Positions 1 to 7,300 of a stretch of DNA of 33,449 nucleotides are shown here, one piece after another (position 1 is the stretch's first letter; each line of letters opens with the position of its first letter). Under the pieces are notes generated by a model. It worked only from the letters and a program-made list of their open reading frames with translations, was not told the origin of the DNA and made no database searches. The DNA comes from an uncultured Clostridia bacterium (lineage in GTDB: Bacteria; Bacillota; Clostridia; Christensenellales; Aristaeellaceae), in assembly GCA_946627565.1 (NCBI GenBank), contig CAMOVR010000021.1, positions 1-33,449 of the forward strand, read 5' to 3'. The position numbers and the translations under genes were made by a program.

Positions 1-33
1 TTTTCTTTTTTGTCTTTACCGGGAATCCGTCCC

Positions 34-435
34 TCAGAACGTCACCGTCTCGGGTGCCTCGGTGAAGGATGAGAAGGTGGCTGTGGCATTTTTGAAATAC
101 AGCATCTGCATGTTGTCATCATCCGCGCTGTACATGCCCTTCAGGCTGGGCATCTTTTCCAGCATGGCGACCTTCACGTCATGGCTGTCATCATTGACCA
201 GTTCGCCCGCCACCCGGAGCCATTTGCCGTCCTTGAAGGCGCATACTTCCACTTTGGGATTTGCTGCAATCTGCCTGGAAACCGGCTTCACCTTTCCGGT
301 CTGGATATAGAGCCTGCCGCCGCAGAGCAGCACGGTGCCAAAGGGCCGGACCCTGGGCTGGTCACCTTCCACGGTTGCCAGATAATACGTGCCCGCTTCG
401 CTGAGGAACTGGCACACTCTTTCGATGTTCTCCAT
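34..435 (-). CDS. pyridoxamine 5'-phosphate oxidase family FMN-binding protein
   Basis: This 133-residue cytoplasmic protein has the pattern of the small FMN-binding split-barrel family. An N-terminal helix is followed by YYLATVEGDQPRVRPFG, where the Arg-Pro-Phe-Gly stretch is the usual flavin phosphate contact region. The LYIQTGKVKPVSRQIAANPKVEV segment is also typical. Clostridial homologues are often annotated as pyridoxamine 5'-phosphate oxidases but are generally of unknown substrate and act as small flavin reductases or F420/FMN proteins. The ATG start has a clear GGGAGG site eight bases upstream. The gene appears monocistronic: it has its own promoter and an operator-like inverted repeat between 517 and 574, and the terminator of the upstream reductase separates it from that gene. 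The family is clear; the physiological reaction cannot be told. Confidence 0.85.
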   Translation of the reverse strand: MENIERVCQFLSEAGTYYLATVEGDQPRVRPFGTVLLCGGRLYIQTGKVKPVSRQIAANPKVEVCAFKDGKWLRVAGELVNDDSHDVKVAMLEKMPSLKGMYSADDDNMQMLYFKNATATFSSFTEAPETVTF

Positions 436-484
436 ACTGTTTCCTCCCGTATCACATGACCCGCGTCTGAAAGACAGGCTTCAG

Positions 485-574
485 AGGCACATGTGCCTGA
501 CCTGCCGTTTCAAATCGGTTGTGCGCATTCAAATTGTGCACAACCAGTATATACCTTTCCCGGTTTTCTGCAAT
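485..574 (-). promoter_or_regulatory. promoter with operator-like inverted repeat for the FMN-binding gene
   Basis: Reading the minus strand, a -35 TTGCAG (568-573) is followed after 16 bases by a -10 TATACT (546-551). Right behind the -10, spanning the expected transcription start, are two 10-base arms GGTTGTGCGC (517-526) and GTGCACAACC (536-545) that form an inverted repeat with one mismatch around a 9-base centre. A second, perfect 14-base palindrome AGGCACATGTGCCT lies at 485-498 in the leader. The position suggests a repressor site; the regulator is not identified. Confidence 0.5.
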
Positions 575-576
575 AC

Positions 577-623
577 AGAAAAAGGGCGGACCGTCTCAAA
601 ATGATACAGTCCGTCCTTTTTCT
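577..623 (-). terminator. Rho-independent terminator of the 632-5110 operon
   Basis: An inverted repeat pairs 577-591 with 609-623 (core GGGCGGAC against GTCCGTCC, one mismatch). In the minus-strand transcript the stem runs into a U-rich stretch at 579-583. It lies nine bases past the stop of the FMN reductase gene. Confidence 0.75.
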
Positions 624-631
624 CTCATTTT

Positions 632-1249
632 TTATCTGATGAAGTGTGTATAGGCGCCGCGCCGCATCTGGGGCCTGCCGTACTTTTCCTCACCGTCCCG
701 GATGCTGCGGATCATGAAGGCCATGTTGGCGGCCATATTCCGTATGGTCTGCACGCCTTCCTCATCCTTCAGCACGTCTTCTCCCCTGAAGCCGTGCACG
801 TCATTCCAGTAGGTGCTGGGCACCGTGGGCATGCCGCTGATGCCGAAAAACTGGTTCATGGAGGCAAAGGTGGCGCTGTTGCCGCCCCTGCGGCAGGAAA
901 CCACGCAGGCCCCCACCTTCATGTGCAGGTCAAAGCTGCAGCTGTAAAACAGCCTCTGCAGGAAGGACAGCACGGTGCCGTTGGGATTGCCGTAGTAAAC
1001 CGGCGTCCCCACAATCATCCCGTCCGCTTCCTTCAGTTTCAGGGCGGTCTCATTCACAATGTCGTCAAATACGCACCTGCCAAGCTCCCTGCACTTCTGA
1101 CAGCTGATGCAGCCCCGGATGTCCCGGCTGCCGATCTGGATTTCTTCCGTCTCGATCCCCTCTTCCCTGAGCACCTCCGCCGCCAGGGAAAGGGCGGTAT
1201 GGGTGCAGCCCTTCGGATCCGGGCTGCCGTTTATAAGCAGAACCTTCAT
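632..1249 (-). CDS. NAD(P)H-dependent FMN reductase / flavodoxin family protein
   Basis: A 205-residue protein with the flavodoxin-like fold. It opens with MKVLLINGSPDPKGCTHTAL, the phosphate-binding loop of the FMN-reductase family (GSPxxxGxT). A CISCQKCRELGRC stretch (CxxCxxxGxC) typical of iron-sulfur flavoproteins and related multimeric flavodoxins follows, then DGMIVGTPVYYGNPNG, the flavin-binding second loop. The C-terminal half resembles NADPH-dependent FMN reductases of anaerobes that carry electrons to soft acceptors. An in-frame ATG lies eight codons upstream, but the start at 1249 has AGAAGGAAATGAG directly before it and begins at the usual MKVLLINGS motif. It is the last gene of the minus-strand MATE/sialidase operon and is followed by a terminator. 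Confidence 0.85.
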   Translation of the reverse strand: MKVLLINGSPDPKGCTHTALSLAAEVLREEGIETEEIQIGSRDIRGCISCQKCRELGRCVFDDIVNETALKLKEADGMIVGTPVYYGNPNGTVLSFLQRLFYSCSFDLHMKVGACVVSCRRGGNSATFASMNQFFGISGMPTVPSTYWNDVHGFRGEDVLKDEEGVQTIRNMAANMAFMIRSIRDGEEKYGRPQMRRGAYTHFIR

Positions 1250-1269
1250 CTCATTTCCTTCTTTCTGAT

Positions 1270-2700
1270 TCATTTGTTTTCTGTCTCTTCATTCTGTTTC
1301 ACTTTGGTTTTTTCCCCTGCTTCTTCCGGCGCTTTCCTGTGAAGCCAGGTTTCACCCTTAAGCCGCAGCCGGAACGCCACAGCCCGCATGCCCCATTCCG
1401 CCACCATGGCCAGCCAGATACCGGGAACCCCCATGCCGGCGGTGATGGTCAGAAGGTATCCCAGCAGGCATCGGCCCAGCATCAGGGACACCACGGATAC
1501 CATGCCCGCATAGAAACTGTCCCCGGCACACCTGAGCGCCATGGCGGTAACGGAGCTGTCGCACCACAGGATGGGTATGGCCACCGCGGCGATCCTGAGG
1601 GCCGTGAGGATGATGGGTGCGCCTTCCTCCGTGGCGTTGTACATCCGCATGATGGCCGGTGTCAGGAGATAGAACAGGGCCACCGTCAGAAGCAGGATTA
1701 CCCGGCCGATCCGGATCATCTGCACCGCATAGCGCCGTGTCAGGTCATATTTCCCTGCCCCGTAGCACCTGCCGCACACGGTACTTGCCAGGGACACCAG
1801 GGCGCTTCCTGTCACCGTATAGATGTTCAGGATGGAGCCCGCCACGGCATGGGCCGCCAGGTCCACGGTGGTAAGCCTTGCAAGATAGACCTGCACCAGC
1901 AGCATGCCCCCCTGCATGAGCAGGGACTCCAGGGCCAGAGGCATGCCCAGGGACACAATCTCCCGGGTGGTGGAGGCCTGGAAGTGGAAAAAGTGATGGA
2001 TTCTGACGCCGTATTCGTTATAGAAGACGAGCACCATGAGCAGTGCCACCACCATGCCGATCACCCTGGCCACGATATAGGAAAGGCCGCTTCCTGCCAC
2101 GCCCATATGAAGCACATTGATGAACAGCACACTCAGGCCCAGGTGCACCACATTGATGACAATGGTCAGCACCAGGCTCTGCCGGGTATTGCCCAGGTTC
2201 CTTAAGATATTGAAGACGGCGTTGAAAATGGCAAAGGGAATAAAGGAGATGGCCATCATGCGCATGTAATCCACCGCATAGGTCACGAGAAGGGGTTCCA
2301 CGGAAGGATACAGGGCGTTGACCAGGGGTTCCGAAAACAGGAACAGCAGCGTGGAGAGCACCAGGGCCACCGCGCCGCAGATGCCCGTCACTTCCCCTAT
2401 GGCACGCCGGATATCCTGCCGGTCCCCCCGGCCCTTGGCCCGCGCCACCACAATGGCACCGCCGGTGGCCATGGAGGAAAACACCAGGCTCACCAGGCCG
2501 TTGACCGTACTGACCATGGACACGGCAGCAATGGCGGCTTCACCCACTGAGGAAATCAGAGCCGTGCTGACCATGCCGATAAAGAAGATAAAGAAGGTAT
2601 CCAGAATCAGGGAGAGATACATGCCCCGCAGTTCCTTATACGTGAACTGTTCCGTGGTAAGTGCCCTGTCAAGATAGCCGTTTATGCTGATTCTGCCCAT
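1270..2700 (-). CDS. MATE family efflux transporter
   Basis: This 476-residue polytopic membrane protein is a multidrug and toxin extrusion (MATE) transporter. About twelve hydrophobic segments are visible in two similar halves. Diagnostic stretches are MVSTALISSVGEAAIAAVSM in helix 2 and ATGGAIVVARAKGRGDRQD, the family's conserved loop after helix 3. The second half repeats the pattern (LARLTTVDLAAHAVAG, ASTVCGRCYGAGKYD). Such proteins export cationic compounds or metabolites using Na+ or H+ gradients. A TTG start at 2724 is possible, but the ATG at 2700 has AGAGGCAGAGC in front and leaves a normal 10-base gap to the sialidase-like gene. The C-terminus is rich in Lys and Glu. It is one of two MATE genes in the same operon; the substrate is unknown. 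Confidence 0.9.
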   Translation of the reverse strand: MGRISINGYLDRALTTEQFTYKELRGMYLSLILDTFFIFFIGMVSTALISSVGEAAIAAVSMVSTVNGLVSLVFSSMATGGAIVVARAKGRGDRQDIRRAIGEVTGICGAVALVLSTLLFLFSEPLVNALYPSVEPLLVTYAVDYMRMMAISFIPFAIFNAVFNILRNLGNTRQSLVLTIVINVVHLGLSVLFINVLHMGVAGSGLSYIVARVIGMVVALLMVLVFYNEYGVRIHHFFHFQASTTREIVSLGMPLALESLLMQGGMLLVQVYLARLTTVDLAAHAVAGSILNIYTVTGSALVSLASTVCGRCYGAGKYDLTRRYAVQMIRIGRVILLLTVALFYLLTPAIMRMYNATEEGAPIILTALRIAAVAIPILWCDSSVTAMALRCAGDSFYAGMVSVVSLMLGRCLLGYLLTITAGMGVPGIWLAMVAEWGMRAVAFRLRLKGETWLHRKAPEEAGEKTKVKQNEETENK

Positions 2701-2710
2701 GCTCTGCCTC

Positions 2711-3760
2711 TCAGATCCACTCAAATTCCCAGAAAGCGATGTTCTCCCTCTTGTATGTATATGTCAGCCACACCCGGCTGCCCCGGGAAACCAGGGCCGG
2801 GTAGGAGAACTCCCCGGGGCCGGCTTCCAGATCAAAAAGTTTCTCAAATGTTTTCCCTCCGTCCCGGCTCAGCATGAGGGACAGGGGCGTGCGGGCACCG
2901 AAATTGCCGGCCACAGGATTGCACGCCAGCAGGATTTCACCGCCCGGCAGTCGTGTTGCGTCAATGCCGCTGTTGTTGTTTGGAACCTGTATGGGAAAAG
3001 CTTCGCACCAGTTTTCCCCGCCATCCAGGGAATCCGTCCGGTAGATCCTTCCCTCGCCGCTTCGCAGCAGGGCATGAACCCCGTCCTCATCTTCCCAGAG
3101 GGAGGGCTGGATCACGCCGTGCCCATGGGCATATTCCGGCGGAACAGCGGAGGCATCAAAGGGAAGTCCATGTTCCCAGGCTTCCCGGGCCCTGTCCTGC
3201 CAGAGGCGGATCCCCTCATCCATCCAGCCGGTGCCCTCTGCCTCAATGAGGCTGCTCACATGCCAGGTCTTTCCGTCGTCATCCGACAGATCCATCCGGC
3301 AGCGCCACAGGCCCTTCTCCAGGGATCCCGGCGCCACGATGCGCCCGGATTTCAGGTAAATGGGCTTGCTGCGCACCGGTCCCCGGCCGCCGCTTGTATC
3401 CCCTTTCACCAGTTCCCCGGGTTCTGACCAGGTTTTTCCCTGGTCCCGGGACTCTGAAACATAGGTCCGCCACTCCGGAATCCGGGTGCCCCGCTTGTAG
3501 AACAGAAGCACCCTGTGATCCCTGGTTTCAAACAGCACCGGATTCCAGTGGGGCTCCATGCCGCCGGCAATGCACCGGGCGCCGGAAAATCCCTTTTCAT
3601 CCTTTGCCGCCAGCCATATGGAAACGTCATCCCGCCCCTCCCGGCTTCCGCCGAACCAGGCCACCAGGACCCGGTCCTTAAGGGGCAGCACCGTGGAAGC
3701 GTGATGGTCGTATGTCATAGGTTCATGAAGGACCATCTGATGGGAAACCAGCTTAAGCAT
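2711..3760 (-). CDS. sialidase-like (BNR/Asp-box) beta-propeller glycosidase
   Basis: A protein of about 349 residues with a six-bladed propeller of the BNR_2/sialidase type. Four Asp-boxes of the form SxDxGxTW are visible: SRDQGKTW, SDDDGKTW, DSLDGGENW (degenerate) and SRDGGKTF. The N-terminal HHASTVLPL...LVAWFGGSREGRDDVSIW stretch is characteristic of bacterial intracellular sialidase-family proteins. No signal peptide or membrane segment is present, so it should act in the cytoplasm on imported material. True sialic acid specificity is not shown, since other BNR_2 proteins cleave other sugars, and no sialic acid catabolism genes (nanA, nanE, nanK) occur here. A GTG at 3766 is an alternative start; GGAGG sits ten bases from the ATG at 3760 and four from the GTG. 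It lies between two MATE genes. Confidence 0.8.
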   Translation of the reverse strand: MLKLVSHQMVLHEPMTYDHHASTVLPLKDRVLVAWFGGSREGRDDVSIWLAAKDEKGFSGARCIAGGMEPHWNPVLFETRDHRVLLFYKRGTRIPEWRTYVSESRDQGKTWSEPGELVKGDTSGGRGPVRSKPIYLKSGRIVAPGSLEKGLWRCRMDLSDDDGKTWHVSSLIEAEGTGWMDEGIRLWQDRAREAWEHGLPFDASAVPPEYAHGHGVIQPSLWEDEDGVHALLRSGEGRIYRTDSLDGGENWCEAFPIQVPNNNSGIDATRLPGGEILLACNPVAGNFGARTPLSLMLSRDGGKTFEKLFDLEAGPGEFSYPALVSRGSRVWLTYTYKRENIAFWEFEWI

Positions 3761-3778
3761 ATCCACCCTGCCTCCTTC

Positions 3779-5110
3779 CTACAGACGCTTTTCCCGGAGT
3801 CCCCGTACCACAAAGGGGACTTCCAGCATAAGCATGCACACCCATCCCAGGGCTGAGGCAAAGGCCACGCCGGGAATCCCCATGGAGGGCGTGAGCAGGT
3901 AAACAAACAGTACCCTGAAGGAAATCTGGGTAATGGTGCCCCACAGCGTCATGCGCATCCTGCCCATGCCCCGGAAATACCCCTGCACACCGTTGGTCAT
4001 GGAGGGCAGGAAATAGAACAGGGACATCCACATCAGGTAGGCGGCGCCTTCCCGGATCACGGCGGTCTGGGCCGCGTCCACGAACAGGCCCATCACCGGG
4101 AAGCGCACAAAGAAGGTCACAAGACCGATGAGGATGCCGTATGCAGCCTCCAGCTTCATGCCCGTGAGGAAGCCCGCCCGGACCCGCTCCGTCTTTCCGG
4201 CGCCCCGGTTCTGGGCCATGAAGGTGGTGATGGCACTGGAAATGGTCTGGGCAGGCATGCAGGCATAGTCATCCATGCGGCCCACAGCGCTGAAGCAGGC
4301 CATGGCATCCACACCCAGGCTGTTCACCGCACCCTGGATCAGCAGTTTCCCGATGGGCTGGCAGCTCTGCTGCAGGGCCGTGACACCGCCGTACTGCCAG
4401 GTGCGCCTGAGCAGTTCCCTGTCCATCTTCCACTCGTCCCTGCGGATTCTCAGCAGGGGGAAGCGGACCCTGACATAGAGGATGCACAGCAGGGCGGAGA
4501 GCAGCTGGGAAATCACCGTGGCCGCCGCGGAAGCCTGCACCCCAAGTTTCAGGCCCCATACCAGCACTACATCCAGGACGCCGTTTAAGATGGAGGAGAA
4601 AACCAGAAACATCAGGGGCGTCCTGGCATCCCCCACACTGCGCAGGGCGTAGGACATGGCATTATACAGAAAGGTAAAGGGAACCCCTGCAAAGATGATG
4701 CGCAGGTATGCCGCCGACACCGGCAAAACGCTGTCCGGCACCATGAGGAGTCTGAGAATCAGGGGCGCAAAAGCCATGCCCAGAACCATGAGCACCACGG
4801 AGAGCACCACGCCGGAAACCATGGTGGTGGCCAGCTCCCTGCGGAGCATTTTCTCATTGCCCTTCCCGAACAGTTCGCTCATGATGACCCCGGCACCCAC
4901 GCACAGGCCGGATATGCCCAGCACCAGCAGGTTGGTCACCGGAGCAGACGTTCCCACGGCTGCCAGGGCCTCCTTGCCCACGGCCTGGCCCACCACCACG
5001 GAATCCACCGCGTTGTAGGTCAGCTGGAACAGATTGCTGGCCACCAGGGGCCAGGCATAGCCCAGCAGTCTTCCGGGGATGCTTCCCTCGGTCATCTTTA
5101 CCGCCGCCAT
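3779..5110 (-). CDS. MATE family efflux transporter
   Basis: A 443-residue polytopic membrane protein of the MATE family, distinct from its downstream relative. Family signatures are LFQLTYNAVDSVVVGQAVGKEALAAVG in the first helices (the DinF/NorM-like VDxxxVGxxxGxxALAAVG pattern), MSELFGKGNEKMLRRELATT after helix 3, and the matching ALQQSCQPIGKLLIQGAVNSLG in the second half. It is the first gene of the minus-strand operon. The reading frame stays open to 5164, but the predicted promoter (-10 at 5136-5141) lies inside that extension, and the ATG at 5110 has GGAGGAGGGGG before it, so 5110 is the start. It probably exports a small molecule related to the sialidase-like or reductase steps of the operon; this is inference. 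Confidence 0.9.
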   Translation of the reverse strand: MAAVKMTEGSIPGRLLGYAWPLVASNLFQLTYNAVDSVVVGQAVGKEALAAVGTSAPVTNLLVLGISGLCVGAGVIMSELFGKGNEKMLRRELATTMVSGVVLSVVLMVLGMAFAPLILRLLMVPDSVLPVSAAYLRIIFAGVPFTFLYNAMSYALRSVGDARTPLMFLVFSSILNGVLDVVLVWGLKLGVQASAAATVISQLLSALLCILYVRVRFPLLRIRRDEWKMDRELLRRTWQYGGVTALQQSCQPIGKLLIQGAVNSLGVDAMACFSAVGRMDDYACMPAQTISSAITTFMAQNRGAGKTERVRAGFLTGMKLEAAYGILIGLVTFFVRFPVMGLFVDAAQTAVIREGAAYLMWMSLFYFLPSMTNGVQGYFRGMGRMRMTLWGTITQISFRVLFVYLLTPSMGIPGVAFASALGWVCMLMLEVPFVVRGLREKRL

Positions 5111-5135
5111 CTTCCCCCTCCTCCAATCCGGCGCA

Positions 5136-5164
5136 ATCGTAGCATGCAGGCACTGCCGCGTCAA
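5136..5164 (-). promoter_or_regulatory. promoter of the MATE/sialidase operon
   Basis: On the minus strand TTGACG (5159-5164) and TACGAT (5136-5141) are separated by 17 bases, with a TG one base before the -10. The start would lie near 5129, leaving a leader of about 20 bases that contains the GGAGG site. Confidence 0.6.
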
Positions 5165-5167
5165 TCC

Positions 5168-5196
5168 TTGCTATGTCTGTTCATGTGTGCTAAGAT
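5168..5196 (+). promoter_or_regulatory. asnS promoter
   Basis: TTGCTA (5168-5173) and TAAGAT (5191-5196) are separated by 17 bases, with an extended -10 (TGC before TAAGAT). Its -35 lies three bases from the -35 of the divergent MATE promoter. The roughly 50-base leader to asnS is too short for a T-box. Confidence 0.6.
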
Positions 5197-5251
5197 ACCG
5201 CTTGCTTCGGCATGTATTGAATTGATTTATAGATAACAGGAGGCATTTGCC

Positions 5252-6625
5252 ATGGAAGTCCTGACAACCAGGGAGCTTAAGGAACGTCTGGATACGCTGC
5301 AGGGGAAGGAAATCTGTCTACAGGGATGGATCCGCAACCATCGCCGGCAGAAGAATATCGGCTTCATCGATTTTTTTGATGGCACCTGCTTTAAGAATCC
5401 GCAGGTTGTCTACGATGAGAACATCCAGGATTTTGCGGCTGTCAGCGCGCTGCACGTGGGTGCGGCCATCACGGTGAGGGGAACCGTGGTTCCTTCCTAT
5501 AAGGATCCCACCACCCCTGAGGTCCAGGCTAAGAGCATCGTCCTTGAAGGCGACTGCCCTGAGGACTATCCGCTGCAGCCCAAGCGCCACTCTGTGGAAT
5601 TCCTGCGGGAGATCGCCTATCTGCGTCCCAGGACCCGCCTGTTCCAGGCCGTGTTCCGCATCCGTTCCGTGGCGGCCATGGCCATCCACACCTATTTCCA
5701 GGACAGAGGCTATGTGTATGTCCACACGCCCCTCATCACCAGCAATGACGCAGAGGGCGCCGGCAACACCTTTACGGTTACCACCCTGCCCCCGGACAAG
5801 CGGGCGGAGAATCCCGAGCAGGATTTCTTCGGCAAGCCCACTTCCCTGGCCGTCACCGGTCAGCTGGAGGGTGAAACCTTTGCCATGGCCTTCTCCAGGA
5901 TCTACACCTTCGGACCCACCTTCCGGGCGGAGAACAGCAACACCAAGACCCACGCTGCGGAATTCTGGATGATCGAGCCTGAGATCGCCTTCTGCGACCT
6001 TGACCAGCTCATGGACATTGAGGAAGAGTTCCTGAAGTTCATTGTCCAGACCGTGCTGGACAAGTGCCCGGACGAGCTGGAATTCCTGGACAAGTTCTCC
6101 GGCGGCGGTCTGCTTGAAAAGCTGCGCGGCCTTGCCTCCAGCAAGTGCGCCCGCATCACCCACGAGGAGGCCATCACCATCCTCCGTGAGGTGAAGGACC
6201 GCTTCCAGTTCGAGCCCAAATATGGCGAGGACACCGCCAAGGAACACGAGAAGTACCTGACGGAAGAATATTTCCACTCCCCCGTCTTCATCTACAACTG
6301 GCCCAAGGAAATCAAAGCTTTCTATATGTACCAGAACGATGACAACAAGACCGTGGCCGCTGTTGACCTGCTGGTGCCCGGCTCCGGCGAGCTCATGGGC
6401 GGCTCCCAGCGTGAAGACCGCTATGACCGTCTTGCACAGCGCATGGATGAGCTGAACATCTCCAAAGATGCCATGTACTGGTACCTGAACCTGCGCCGTT
6501 TCGGCGGCTGCACCCACGCCGGCTTCGGCATGGGCTTTGAACGCCTGCTGATTTACCTTACCGGGGTTGACAACATCCGTGACGTCATCCCCTACGCCAG
6601 GACGCCGCTGAACTGCGAGTTCTGA
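5252..6625 (+). CDS. asnS: asparaginyl-tRNA synthetase
   Basis: This 457-residue class IIb aminoacyl-tRNA synthetase charges tRNA-Asn with asparagine in the cytoplasm. The N-terminal OB-fold anticodon-binding domain (about residues 1-110) shows LQGWIRNHRRQKNIGFIDF. The catalytic domain contains a motif 1 region around RPRTRLFQAVFRIRS, motif 2 at FGPTFRAENSNTKTHAAEFW and motif 3 at GFGMGFERLLIYLTG. The GGCTHAGFGMGFER ending and a length near the usual 460 residues favour AsnS over AspS. ATG 5252 is preceded by AGGAGG at good spacing and by its own extended -10 promoter. The next two genes run in the same direction with no terminator until 8725, so they may be co-transcribed. Nothing odd is seen in the sequence. 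Confidence 0.97.
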   Translation: MEVLTTRELKERLDTLQGKEICLQGWIRNHRRQKNIGFIDFFDGTCFKNPQVVYDENIQDFAAVSALHVGAAITVRGTVVPSYKDPTTPEVQAKSIVLEGDCPEDYPLQPKRHSVEFLREIAYLRPRTRLFQAVFRIRSVAAMAIHTYFQDRGYVYVHTPLITSNDAEGAGNTFTVTTLPPDKRAENPEQDFFGKPTSLAVTGQLEGETFAMAFSRIYTFGPTFRAENSNTKTHAAEFWMIEPEIAFCDLDQLMDIEEEFLKFIVQTVLDKCPDELEFLDKFSGGGLLEKLRGLASSKCARITHEEAITILREVKDRFQFEPKYGEDTAKEHEKYLTEEYFHSPVFIYNWPKEIKAFYMYQNDDNKTVAAVDLLVPGSGELMGGSQREDRYDRLAQRMDELNISKDAMYWYLNLRRFGGCTHAGFGMGFERLLIYLTGVDNIRDVIPYARTPLNCEF

Positions 6626-6680
6626 TGCCACAGATGAAAGCTTAAGAACCATAGATCATATGGAGAAGGGCGGCGTGCCG

Positions 6681-7256
6681 ATGTTCCGAACCGTTTTGGG
6701 GAAGCTTGGCAGAGCCCTTCTCCTTCTGTTTTTCCTGGTGATTGCCTATCTGCTGGTGATCCTTCTGAACCCTTCCGGGGAAGAACAGCAGGAACCCCAG
6801 GCCCTGCTCAGCCCATCCCCGGCCATATACCTTCAGGATACATCCCTCCGGGAGATGATCTCCGCCTTTCCGGTGCCCGTGCTGGCTGCCGGAGGGGAAA
6901 CCGTTCTTACGCCTGAGGGCGGCGAAAGCCGGGATCATGCCTTTGAAAACGGGTTTGGCCGTGTCCTTACCCTTCACTATCTCTACGGGGAATATCCGGT
7001 GGATGTCATAAGCATCTATCCTGCCCGGGCCCTTGAACTGCTGGGCAGGGGCAGATACCATATCGCATCCCTGTCTTCCCCTCTCCTGGCCGGCTGGAAC
7101 TCCGTGCGCATGGAGGACCAGGATACGGTGCGCATCCATATGCAGACAGGTTACGGCATCTATGCCGTTGTGATCCCCCGCCGGGCAGATAATCTGCTCC
7201 TGGAGATCATCCGTCCCCTGCAGCTGATGACCGTCAGCCAGGATCCCATACCATAA
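6681..7256 (+). CDS. membrane-anchored protein of unknown function
   Basis: I do not recognise this family. The protein (191 residues from the ATG at 6681) has a short basic N-terminus, one strong hydrophobic helix at about residues 9-30 (ALLLLFFLVIAYLLVILL), a Pro/Gln/Glu-rich linker, and then a globular domain of about 140 residues with alternating hydrophobic positions that would lie outside the membrane. There is no lipobox and no clear signal peptidase site, so it is probably an N-terminal anchor. ATG 6660 is in frame, but AGAAGGG is placed for 6681. The gene lies 55 bases after asnS and 44 before the FAD dehydrogenase, in the same direction. Codon use matches its neighbours. A long antisense frame over the same bases is a shadow. 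Confidence 0.65.
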   Translation: MFRTVLGKLGRALLLLFFLVIAYLLVILLNPSGEEQQEPQALLSPSPAIYLQDTSLREMISAFPVPVLAAGGETVLTPEGGESRDHAFENGFGRVLTLHYLYGEYPVDVISIYPARALELLGRGRYHIASLSSPLLAGWNSVRMEDQDTVRIHMQTGYGIYAVVIPRRADNLLLEIIRPLQLMTVSQDPIP

Positions 7257-7300
7257 ATGATGAAACAGTGCACAGCTCCCTGACAGAAAACGAGGAAAAT

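Noticed and set aside
5197-5251. A possible T-box or other amino-acid-responsive leader before asnS.
   Set aside because: The leader is only about 55 bases and shows no T-box sequence or terminator/antiterminator pair.
5318-6652. A 444-codon open frame on the minus strand over asnS, and similar long antisense frames over the FAD dehydrogenase (7160-8779), the first binding protein (17644-19416) and the second binding protein (26931-28805).
   Set aside because: They lie fully opposite clearly conserved genes, have no ribosome binding sites, show Gly/His/Val- or Pro/Arg-rich shadow composition and match no family; they arise from the high G+C content at third codon positions.
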